This document shows, one piece after another, positions 1-5,647 of a stretch of DNA of 6,988 nt. Positions within the stretch are counted from its first letter, which is position 1; every line of letters begins with the position of its first letter. The stretch comes from Actinomycetes bacterium (lineage in GTDB: Bacteria; Actinomycetota; Acidimicrobiia; Spongiisociales; UBA5794): contig JAHEEL010000124.1 in the NCBI GenBank assembly GCA_024640745.1, positions 1-6,988 of the forward strand, given 5' to 3'. A program made the translations under genes and the position numbers. The notes under the pieces are model-generated. The model made no database searches and had not been told where the DNA came from. It was given only the letters and a program-made list of their open reading frames with translations.

Positions 1-1
1 G

Positions 2-145
2 ATTCAGGCCCTCTGGACGGCGATCCTGTCCGAGCCCGAGATCGGTGGTGGGGCCGTGCACCTCCTCAGTCTCGTCGGCCCGAGTGACTCCACCATCGTC
101 CTCGACCGTGCGATCGCTCGTGATGTCTGGATTGGTGCGACATGA
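2..145 (+). CDS. 3' end of an unrecognised protein (5' truncated by window)
   Basis: An open frame enters from the left edge and closes at TGA 143-145, giving the last 47 residues of a protein. The tail is mostly hydrophobic/charged alternation (for example AVHLLSLVGPSDSTIVLDRA) and ends in DVWIGAT. This reads like the last strands and helix of a globular domain, with no obvious membrane segment. I do not recognise the family. It lies 127 bases upstream of the membrane hydrolase on the same strand and could be in the same operon. Its stop overlaps an ATG (ATGA at 142-145) that opens a short ORF. The case for coding rests on the sensible amino-acid composition of this frame and on the other two forward frames looking like arginine/serine-rich shadow translation. 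Only the end is visible, so function cannot be assigned. Confidence 0.5.
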   Translation: MQALWTAILSEPEIGGGAVHLLSLVGPSDSTIVLDRAIARDVWIGAT

Positions 146-219
146 CGGCTGTGCCACCGGCGACGCGGAGAACACCGTTCATGCGAGACAGTTGCGCTGC
201 GGGAGAGCCGGCTTGGTAG
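142..219 (+). CDS. Possible 25-residue ORF coupled to the upstream stop (doubtful)
   Basis: ATG at 142 overlaps the upstream TGA in the ATGA arrangement typical of translational coupling. The frame runs 25 codons to TAG 217-219, reading MTAVPPATRRTPFMRDSCAA and five more residues. There is no separate Shine-Dalgarno sequence, the peptide has no recognisable motif, and its stop lies in the loop of the hairpin at 209-232. It could be a small leader ORF or simply chance. ATGA overlaps are common in GC-rich DNA, so the call is weak. Confidence 0.15.
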   Translation: MTAVPPATRRTPFMRDSCAAGEPAW

Positions 220-232
220 CTTTGAGAAGCCG
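209..232 (+). other. Hairpin in the leader of the membrane hydrolase gene
   Basis: CGGCTT (209-214) and AAGCCG (227-232) form a perfect 6-bp inverted repeat around a 12-base loop. It lies 40 bases before the GTG start at 273. No T-run follows, so it is not a convincing terminator. It could be a weak leader structure or a coincidence. Confidence 0.25.
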
Positions 233-272
233 AAGAAGAACGACCGACCGATCTTCCTCTCGGGGGTGAGGC

Positions 273-3200
273 GTGACCACGCTCAATGGCCCTGACTTCC
301 AGGCAGAGGACTATCGCAGGACGATGCCTGAGTTCGCCGACGCCGGCACGAATCGGCTCCCGACCGGCGTCGTAGAGCTTCGTGTTCACGGGGTTGCGGG
401 CGGCACAGCGGAACAGAACCTGAGCGACCCACACCCGATCAAGATCAACGGCGACGCCCAGGCCGGGGTCTACCGCAGGAGGACATCCCTCGATTCCGGC
501 CCGCAGCGCACGGTCGAGGCGTACAACTGGTCGTCGATCAATTCGGGCAAGACCGCGAGGGCGTTCTGGCTCGCGCTGTTTCCGTTCGCCGCCGTGAACT
601 TCGCCGGGTGGCTCCTTCCGATGGAGATGATGGAACCCCGACCGCCCGAGACGAACGGGCCGTCGACGCAAGGCTTCGTTGGCTGGTTGAAGATCTTCCT
701 TTCGAACCCCTGGAAGAACCGCTTGGTAGCCCAGGCTTGTGTGCGGGGCGTGGCGCTGCTGGTCACGGCAATCACCATGCTCGGGATCGCTGCGATCACC
801 GTCGACCTCATCGGGCTGCAGTGCGGAGCGAAGGGAGCCTGCGCCGATCCGTGGTGGTTCGGATGGTTCGAGCCCATCCGCACGTCGTCGCTCCTCGACG
901 GCGAACCGACGCGGTTCGCAATCGTCGGCACGCTCGTCCCGCTTGCGGCCCTCGGCGGGCTGTGGCTGCTCAGCAAGCAGTCCGCCAACTACGACGCGTA
1001 CGGAACCCGATCGGCGGCCGACGGGGCGCGCGATCCGAAAGCGTTGGCGGGGCCGTCCGGAAGGCACATCGACACGATCCGGTTGAACACGGTCGACTTC
1101 TGGCAGGCCCCTGATAGCGCGTACGTCCAGGGGTGGATCCACACCGCGGTGGCGCTCGCAACGCTCGCCGCAATGCTGGCGGCGTCGCTGCGCGTGCTGG
1201 CGCCCGACTCGCCGCACCACACGACGTTCCTTCTGATCGCCACGATGGCAATCGCCTGGCTTGGGGTGCTGACATTTGCGGCACTGCTGATGTCCAGCAT
1301 GCGGCAGATCCCGAGGCGCCGGCTGCGCAAGTCCAACAAGCCCGACCGGCAGCTGCGCCCCACCTGGATCCTTGCGCTGGTGCCGCTGTTGCTGCTGCTG
1401 TTCGCTGCCTTCCTTGGATGGGAAGCGGCGGGCACACTCGAAACCGGCTCGCCGGTGCTCGAGCCGATTCGCAACGGTCTCATCGCCGCAACGCTGCTCG
1501 GCGGGGTGTTGGTGGCCGTGCTGGCGCTGCTTGTGAGCGCCCAGCGGGCACTGCTCATGATCATCGCCGTCGGGTTCATGTGGTACCTCGTGCTGGCGTC
1601 GGAGCGCGGGATCGTGGGAGAACCGCCATTTCTGTTCAAGGCCGGCGGGGCGTGGGCTTGGGTGGGCGCCGAGGCGGCCCTCGCAGCAATCTTCCTCGTG
1701 ATCGTGTGGTGGAGATCGAAGGCGCAGAATCCCTCGTGGTGGAATTCGGCACCGACCGAAGTCGATCCCACGCATCGACAAGGGCTGCTGTGGATCGTCG
1801 GGTCGGCGGGAGTGCTGGCCGGAGTAGGCATGGGTGCGGACGCTCGTTCAGGCGAGAACCCATGGTTGGTGTTCGCCGCCGCCGCTAGCGTCGTGCTGAT
1901 CTACCTCCTGATCGCATTCTCGATGCGGGCGTCGATCGGCAGGACCAACCGCGACCTCGACGCGCCGGAACCGTCGAGGATGAGATCGGGCCCCACGTTT
2001 GTCATGGCCGCCGTGGCGTTGTGCTCGGTGCTCGCCATCGCGGCCAGTTCGACGATCTGGATAGCTGGAGCGCTGGGGGATTCCGTCGCCCATTCAGGCA
2101 CAGCGGAGGTCGGTGAGATTCAGCTTGCGTACGCCGCGGAGGCCGGCTGGTTTGCCCTCGCCGCGTTCGTGGGGTTCGTCGTTCTGTTCGGACTGCTTGC
2201 CCTCCGGATCGGATCGCTCCGCTGGTTCCGGTGGAGAAACGATGTGGCCGTCGCCATCTCGAAGGCGTATGACGACGACCCACCACCCCCCTACGGCGAG
2301 GTCCAGCAGCAGGAGTCACCCAAGGCTCGCAAGAAGAAGCCCCCGCGGTACGCCAAGCAGGCCCGCACCAACCGGCTGTGGGCAAATCTCATCGATGAGA
2401 TCGACTGGCTGATCACGGGCGGCGTCATGGCAACGCTCGCCGTGCTCGGCGCCGCCGTCGTGGCGCGGTTCCGGGGCGACCAACCGGGCGGCCGCGTCGA
2501 CGACGCCATCGGCCTGGCAACGCAAGCGTTGGCCCTTCTCTCGGTCGCCGCGTTCTTGCTGGTGCGCTCCGCGCGCAACGATCGCCAGTTGCGCGGAACG
2601 ATCGGGATCATGTGGGAGGTAATGGGGTTCTTCCCTCGTCGGTTCCACCCGCTGGCTCCGCCGTGCTACTCGGAGCGCACCGTGATCGACGTTCGCAACC
2701 GCCTGATCGACTACACGAAGACCAACAACCACAACGGAACGATCCTCCTCGCCCACAGCCAGGGAACCATGCTGTCGACCGCGGCCCTGCTCAGCCTCAA
2801 CGGTCCGCGACCCACGATCCCTGCGCCGGATCGGGCCGTGCCGAGTGGATCGGAACTCGATGACCTGGCGTTCGTGACCTACGGCTGCATGCTCCAGCGC
2901 CTGTTCGGACGCGCCTGGCCCGACCAACTGCAGAGGCACGATCTGATCGATCTGAAGGCACGACTCGAGTTCGGATCGGACGGACGCGACATCCGGAGCG
3001 CTCCGCAGGCGCCGGAGGAGTATCCACAACCGGTCGGGACTCCACGCTGGATGAACTTCGGCCGATACACCGATTATCTCGGCGGCCGAGTCTTTGACGC
3101 CCTCCAACCGTTGCCGACGCCAGATCCGATGCTGGACGCTCCGGACGCTGACGCTCGCCCCGACGACATCATGTTTCAGGATCCCACGCGGCGCTGGCGC

Positions 3201-3341
3201 TTTCCCGGAGAGACGACGGACGCTCGTCGATGGCTCCACTCGTTCAACTACGAGTCGGACACCGAAGACCACCGGTTCCGCGAGCACGTATGGGGGTGGG
3301 CTCGGACGTTCGGCGGCAAGCGGTCGATCTCTTCGCCCTGA
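273..3341 (+). CDS. Polytopic membrane protein with split alpha/beta-hydrolase (lipase-like) ends
   Basis: A 1022-residue integral membrane protein. The GTG start is preceded by GGGGGTGA (262-269), which fits a Shine-Dalgarno, and an in-frame TGA at 267-269 rules out any earlier start. Residues 33-70 (VVELRVHGVAGG...GVYRRR) form a predicted strand ending in His39-Gly40, as in hydrolase oxyanion loops. About 15 hydrophobic segments follow (roughly 96-117, 153-182, 215-233, 288-310, 318-340, 364-383, 402-422, 426-442, 460-480, 504-520, 531-549, 576-600, 624-646, 712-731, 747-765). The soluble C-terminus has HPLAPPCYSER (792-802), a nucleophile elbow AHSQG with Ser829, TYGCMLQRLFGR (869-880), RYTDYLGG (931-938) and WLHSFNYESD (987-996). 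Asp934 and His989 are my proposed acid and base. From memory, actinobacterial 'ELRVHG' hypothetical membrane proteins share this layout; their substrate is unknown to me. Lipid or ester hydrolysis at the membrane is inference. A charged loop at 667-700 contains PPPPY followed by KARKKKPPR. Confidence 0.85.
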   Translation: MTTLNGPDFQAEDYRRTMPEFADAGTNRLPTGVVELRVHGVAGGTAEQNLSDPHPIKINGDAQAGVYRRRTSLDSGPQRTVEAYNWSSINSGKTARAFWLALFPFAAVNFAGWLLPMEMMEPRPPETNGPSTQGFVGWLKIFLSNPWKNRLVAQACVRGVALLVTAITMLGIAAITVDLIGLQCGAKGACADPWWFGWFEPIRTSSLLDGEPTRFAIVGTLVPLAALGGLWLLSKQSANYDAYGTRSAADGARDPKALAGPSGRHIDTIRLNTVDFWQAPDSAYVQGWIHTAVALATLAAMLAASLRVLAPDSPHHTTFLLIATMAIAWLGVLTFAALLMSSMRQIPRRRLRKSNKPDRQLRPTWILALVPLLLLLFAAFLGWEAAGTLETGSPVLEPIRNGLIAATLLGGVLVAVLALLVSAQRALLMIIAVGFMWYLVLASERGIVGEPPFLFKAGGAWAWVGAEAALAAIFLVIVWWRSKAQNPSWWNSAPTEVDPTHRQGLLWIVGSAGVLAGVGMGADARSGENPWLVFAAAASVVLIYLLIAFSMRASIGRTNRDLDAPEPSRMRSGPTFVMAAVALCSVLAIAASSTIWIAGALGDSVAHSGTAEVGEIQLAYAAEAGWFALAAFVGFVVLFGLLALRIGSLRWFRWRNDVAVAISKAYDDDPPPPYGEVQQQESPKARKKKPPRYAKQARTNRLWANLIDEIDWLITGGVMATLAVLGAAVVARFRGDQPGGRVDDAIGLATQALALLSVAAFLLVRSARNDRQLRGTIGIMWEVMGFFPRRFHPLAPPCYSERTVIDVRNRLIDYTKTNNHNGTILLAHSQGTMLSTAALLSLNGPRPTIPAPDRAVPSGSELDDLAFVTYGCMLQRLFGRAWPDQLQRHDLIDLKARLEFGSDGRDIRSAPQAPEEYPQPVGTPRWMNFGRYTDYLGGRVFDALQPLPTPDPMLDAPDADARPDDIMFQDPTRRWRFPGETTDARRWLHSFNYESDTEDHRFREHVWGWARTFGGKRSISSP

Positions 3342-3489
3342 CCCATCGCTGCCTTGCGCTCCATGACCGACCGACCTGGGCGGTGCTGCCAAGCGAAGCG
3401 CTCCACTCCCCCCGGCCTCGCTGCGGATCGCGTCAAGCTTCGGTCCCCAGGTGCCGATGCAATCGGTAGCAACGAAGCGAGAAGGATCA
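3342..3489. other. Intergenic gap with no clear signal
   Basis: Between the membrane hydrolase stop and the small cysteine-pair protein I see no strong hairpin followed by T residues and no convincing -10/-35 pair. An 8-base direct repeat GCGCTCCA occurs near 3357 and 3398 and may be chance. How the next gene is transcribed is therefore not visible here. Read-through from upstream is possible. Confidence 0.4.
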
Positions 3490-3705
3490 ATGCAAGCGCA
3501 GCCCTGTCCGTCATGTGGCGGGACCGACTGCGACCATGCTCGGCTCAAACCGACCAACCTCTTCGATCGCAGCGCCGGCGCCCGAACCTGTGCAATCTGT
3601 TCGGGACCGCTCGCCGACCACACCACCGCCGAGCACGCGTCCCGCGTCGTCGAGCGGCTCGCAGCGCTCGGCTACCCCACCCCCGTCAACATCGGGATGC
3701 CGTAG
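3490..3705 (+). CDS. Small protein with two CxxC pairs (putative zinc ribbon), unknown function
   Basis: A 71-residue ORF. Cys6-Pro-Ser-Cys9 and Cys34-Ala-Ile-Cys37 are separated by 24 residues, the usual geometry of a zinc ribbon or rubredoxin-like knuckle pair. Extra candidates for metal binding are Cys14, His16, His44 and His49. The last third (SRVVERLAALGYPTPVNIGM, 51-70) looks like a short amphipathic helix plus a tail. The ATG at 3490 is preferred because AAGGA (3482-3486) lies just upstream, although the 3-base spacing is tight. In-frame GTG 3451 and ATG 3457 would add 13 or 11 residues but have no ribosome site. I do not recognise the family. Such proteins may bind nucleic acid or act as small metal-binding adaptors, but nothing here decides it. 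Longer overlapping frames on both strands are arginine/serine-rich and lack motifs. Confidence 0.6.
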   Translation: MQAQPCPSCGGTDCDHARLKPTNLFDRSAGARTCAICSGPLADHTTAEHASRVVERLAALGYPTPVNIGMP

Positions 3706-3734
3706 CCGGGGCGCTCGACGCGAGCTGCGCCCGG
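3706..3734 (+). terminator. GC-rich hairpin directly after the cysteine-pair gene (possible terminator)
   Basis: Starting at the base after TAG 3703-3705, GGGCGC (3709-3714) pairs with GCGCCC (3727-3732). TCG/CGA (3715-3717 with 3721-3723) continues the stem across a 3-base bulge, and CC (3706-3707) can pair with GG (3733-3734). An alternative compact fold is GCTCG-ACG-CGAGC (3713-3725). There is no T-tract, as is common for actinobacterial terminators, so termination is plausible but not shown. Confidence 0.4.
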
Positions 3735-3780
3735 GCCACGCGAGCGTCTATCGCACACCGGAGAGTCGATCCGGCCGATC

Positions 3781-3806
3781 GGAACAGGTGAGCGGTACCT
3801 GCGGTT
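3781..3806 (+). promoter_or_regulatory. Candidate SigR/SigH-type ECF promoter before the LLM oxidoreductase
   Basis: GGAAC (3781-3785), 18 bases, then GTT (3804-3806) matches the known GGAAY-N18-GTT pattern of Streptomyces SigR and mycobacterial SigH, the sigma factors of disulfide/thiol stress. Transcription would begin about 35-40 bases before the ATG at 3851. The spacer holds a 5-7-5 inverted repeat, CAGGT (3785-3789) and ACCTG (3797-3801), which could be an operator. A housekeeping-type -10, TACCGT (3809-3814), overlaps the expected start region but lacks a good -35. The motif is short, so a chance match is a real possibility. Confidence 0.35.
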
Positions 3807-3850
3807 GATACCGTGAACACACCACACTCCCCCGAACCCGAAGGAATCCC

Positions 3851-4882
3851 ATGTTCGAACTCGGATTGACGAGCTTCGCCGAGGCGCCGCCTGAGCCCGT
3901 CGGCGGGAAGGTCATCAGCCACGGCGAGCGCCTCCGCAACGTGATCGAGGAGATCGTACAGGCCGACCGGGTCGGACTCGACGTCTACGGCCTCGGTGAG
4001 CACCACCGAGTCGACATGGCGGCGTCGGCGCCGGCGATCACCCTCGCCGCTGCGGCGTCGCTCACCAAACGGATTCGGTTGAGCTCTGCGGTCATCGTGC
4101 TCAGCTCGGCCGACCCGGTCCGCACGTTCCAGGACTTCGCCACACTCGACCTCATCTCGTCGGGTCGCGCCGAACTGCTGGTCGGGCGCGGATCGTTCAT
4201 CGAGTCGTTCCCGCTGTTCGGCTACGCGCTCGAGGACTACAACGAGCTGTTCGCTGAGAAGCTCGACTTGCTGCTCACGATCCGCGACAACGTGCGAGTC
4301 ACATGGAGCGGCGAGTTCCGCGCCCCGCTCGACGATCAGGCGGTGTACCCCCGGCCGCAGCAGGACCCGCTACCGATCTGGGTCGGTGTTGGCGGCACAC
4401 CGGCCTCGATCGTGCGAGCGGCCAAGCTGGGCCTGCACGTGGCGCTGGCCATCATTGGCGGCGACCCCGTCCGCTTCCGGCCGCTCGCCAACCTCTATCG
4501 CAGGACCCTTGAGGAGTCGGGGTTCGACCCCGAGGAGTATCCGCTCGCCGTCCATGGGCTTGGGCACATTGCCCCAACGGACGAAGCGGCGGCCGACGAC
4601 GTGTACGCGTCGTTCACCGCGAACATGAACCGCATCGGACGCGAGCGCGGCTGGTCGCCGATGACCCGGGAACAGTTCGACTGGATGCGCAGCCCGGAGG
4701 GATCCCTCGTGCTCGGCGACCCCGAGACGGTCGCCGCCAAGATTCTCCGGTGGAAGGACATCCTCGGCATCGAGCGCTTCATGCTGCACACCGCCGGAGC
4801 GGTCCCCCACGAGAAGGCCCTGTGGTCCATCGAACAGCTTGGCACCACAGTGTCGAAGATCGTGCGAGGAACCTCCGGGTAG
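3851..4882 (+). CDS. LLM-class flavin-dependent oxidoreductase (luciferase-like)
   Basis: A 343-residue, full-length member of the bacterial luciferase-like monooxygenase superfamily: a TIM-barrel enzyme using reduced FMN or F420 to oxidise or reduce a small organic substrate in the cytoplasm. Family marks are the N-terminal strand MFELGLTSFAEA, AERLRN-like helix (HGERLRNVIEEI, 24-35), GLDVYGLGEHH (42-52), LSSADPVRTFQDFATLDLIS (84-103), the GRAELLVGRGSFIESFPLFG block (105-124), YPRPQQDPLPIWVGVGGTPAS (166-186) and the C-terminal SLVLGDPETVAAKIL (285-299). The GSFIESFPLFGY pattern and the length place it with the 'probable oxidoreductase, LLM family' group typified by an Agrobacterium structure (PDB 2I7G), from memory. 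Substrate is unknown. ATG 3851 follows AAGGA (3841-3845) with a 5-base spacer. It appears to be transcribed alone, perhaps from the ECF-like site at 3781-3806. Cofactor choice (FMN or F420) cannot be read from this sequence. Confidence 0.92.
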   Translation: MFELGLTSFAEAPPEPVGGKVISHGERLRNVIEEIVQADRVGLDVYGLGEHHRVDMAASAPAITLAAAASLTKRIRLSSAVIVLSSADPVRTFQDFATLDLISSGRAELLVGRGSFIESFPLFGYALEDYNELFAEKLDLLLTIRDNVRVTWSGEFRAPLDDQAVYPRPQQDPLPIWVGVGGTPASIVRAAKLGLHVALAIIGGDPVRFRPLANLYRRTLEESGFDPEEYPLAVHGLGHIAPTDEAAADDVYASFTANMNRIGRERGWSPMTREQFDWMRSPEGSLVLGDPETVAAKILRWKDILGIERFMLHTAGAVPHEKALWSIEQLGTTVSKIVRGTSG

Positions 4883-4986
4883 CGAAGGGCGGGGGAGGCG
4901 CCCCCTCTGCATCCGAGCATCAGCTCGGACGCGTAAGACCAGCGCTCACCTCTTCGCCTCCCTCGACCGAAGGGCGGGGAAGGCGC
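4883..4986. repeat. Imperfect 19-base direct repeat flanking a hairpin
   Basis: CGAAGGGCGGGGGAGGCGC (4883-4901) recurs as CGAAGGGCGGGGAAGGCGC (4968-4986), with 18 of 19 bases identical and the copies 85 bases apart. The first copy begins at the base right after the LLM oxidoreductase stop codon. Between the copies lies the 7-bp hairpin at 4912-4929. The composition differs from the neighbouring coding DNA. It could be a dispersed intergenic repeat element or a decayed duplication. Only a genome-wide search can tell. Confidence 0.6.
4912..4929 (+). terminator. Perfect 7-bp hairpin after the LLM gene (possible terminator)
   Basis: TCCGAGC (4912-4918), loop ATCA, GCTCGGA (4923-4929). One mismatch further out, GC (4909-4910) can pair with GC (4931-4932). 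It lies 30 bases past the stop at 4882. No T-run follows, so it may be a T-less terminator or part of the repeat element around it. Confidence 0.4.
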
Positions 4987-4991
4987 GAGCA

Positions 4992-5007
4992 CCGGCCGCC
5001 AGGCCGG
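4992..5007. repeat. Perfect 6-bp GC hairpin CCGGCC-GCCA-GGCCGG
   Basis: CCGGCC (4992-4997) and GGCCGG (5002-5007) close a 4-base loop, just after the second copy of the 19-base direct repeat. A further 9-base inverted pair, CGCCCCCTC (4899-4907) and GAGGGGGCG (5017-5025), brackets both hairpins. The roughly 160-base stretch can therefore fold as a long-range stem enclosing two smaller ones. This resembles palindromic intergenic elements, but mobility is not shown. Confidence 0.5.
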
Positions 5008-5082
5008 CGCGCAGCGGAGGGGGCGTTTGGGAGCCAGAACCGCGACACTGAGGCCCCGTCAGTTGGGGACGCGACACCTGGG

Positions 5083-5088
5083 TAGGGT
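5083..5088 (+). promoter_or_regulatory. Possible -10 element for the GlcG/HbpS-like gene
   Basis: TAGGGT fits the actinobacterial TANNNT -10 pattern and lies 24 bases before the TTG start at 5113. The nearest -35-like sequence, TTGGGG (5063-5068), is only 14 bases upstream, which is too close for a standard promoter. It is a weak call based mainly on the -10. Confidence 0.22.
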
Positions 5089-5112
5089 GGCGTCACCTGA
5101 TGGGAGGTTCCC

Positions 5113-5535
5113 TTGAACGAGACGCCGACACTTGGCCATGAGGACGCGCTGGTGGTCCTGCACGCCATCAGGGCCGAGCTCGAACGCACCAACCGCGGCG
5201 CGGCGGTGGCCGTTGTCGACGAGCACGGGGAGTTGATGGCTTTCGTTCGCACCGACGGATGTCGGCTGCCGTCGATCACCATCGCGATGAACAAGGCCTA
5301 CACCGCGGCCCGGGAGCAGACCGAGTCGAAGAACATCGGAGCGGCGTCGGAGCGCGAGGGCTTCCCGATGACGAACTTCGGCGATCTCCGCTACGTCTCG
5401 TGGGGAGGGGGTGTGCCCCTCACGGCAAGCGGACGGGTCGTCGGCGCCGTCGGGGTGTCGAGTCTCCCCGAGGCCGAGGACATGGAACTCGCACGGATGG
5501 GCGCCGCAGCGCTCGAGGATCACCTCGGTACCTGA
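5113..5535 (+). CDS. GlcG/HbpS-like protein (haem-degrading domain family)
   Basis: A 140-residue single-domain protein of the GlcG/HbpS/PduO-C family (Pfam Haem_degrading, formerly DUF336). Family features are AAVAVVDEHGELMAFVRTDG (30-49), the helix NKAYTAARE (60-68), and the C-terminal sheet YVSWGGGVPLTASGRVVGAV (94-113) running into GVSS at 114-117. The start is TTG 5113, supported by GGGAGG (5102-5107) with a 5-base spacer. Known members include GlcG of glycolate oxidase loci, the haem-binding HbpS of Streptomyces and the cobalamin-related PduO C-terminal domain, so the family name does not fix the ligand. Many relatives have GVSG where this one has GVSS. No glycolate, haem-sensor or cobalamin gene is adjacent, and there is no signal peptide, so a cytoplasmic small-molecule or cofactor-binding role is inferred. 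The 112-base gap to gltB makes co-transcription uncertain. Confidence 0.85.
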   Translation: MNETPTLGHEDALVVLHAIRAELERTNRGAAVAVVDEHGELMAFVRTDGCRLPSITIAMNKAYTAAREQTESKNIGAASEREGFPMTNFGDLRYVSWGGGVPLTASGRVVGAVGVSSLPEAEDMELARMGAAALEDHLGT

Positions 5536-5602
5536 GCGGTTCACCGGCGGCCCGCGACCGTCCAACTACGCAAACGGGTTCCGCAACGAGCACCAGCGAC
5601 CC

Positions 5603-5608
5603 TAACTT
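5603..5608 (+). promoter_or_regulatory. Possible -10 element for gltB
   Basis: TAACTT matches the TANNNT -10 pattern and lies 39 bases before the gltB ATG. The sequence 17-18 bases further upstream (TTCCGC, 5579-5584) is a poor -35. I looked for a GlnR-type box in this gap and did not find a convincing one. It is a weak call. Confidence 0.22.
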
Positions 5609-5647
5609 CTCCGCAATCGACAGGTCTCCTGCGGCGTGTGAGGAACC

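Noticed and set aside
66..1781. 571-codon open frame on the minus strand opposite the membrane protein gene
   Set aside because: The translation is rich in Arg, His, Gln and Pro with no domain or membrane pattern, while the + strand frame has clear hydrophobic segments and hydrolase motifs. Long antisense frames are expected in GC-rich genes.
2316..3626. 436-codon minus-strand frame across the hydrolase C-terminus and the gap beyond
   Set aside because: It lies opposite the conserved HSQG and TDYLGG regions and its translation has low-complexity Arg/Val/Ser composition. It is a shadow of the + strand gene.
3354..3808. Two longer + strand frames (3354-3791 and 3515-3808) overlapping the small cysteine-pair gene
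   Set aside because: Both give Arg/Ser/Pro/Ala-rich translations without motifs. The shorter frame with CxxC pairs and a ribosome site is the better gene.
4750..5085. Frames running from inside the LLM gene through the repeat region (for example 4750-5085 and 4839-5051)
   Set aside because: They start inside a well-supported gene in another frame and have Arg/Gly-rich, motif-free translations. The region is better read as an intergenic repeat.
5536..5647. GlnR-type nitrogen-regulation box upstream of gltB
   Set aside because: I looked for the spaced AC/GAAAC half-sites known from actinobacterial GlnR boxes and found only isolated partial matches around 5561-5590.
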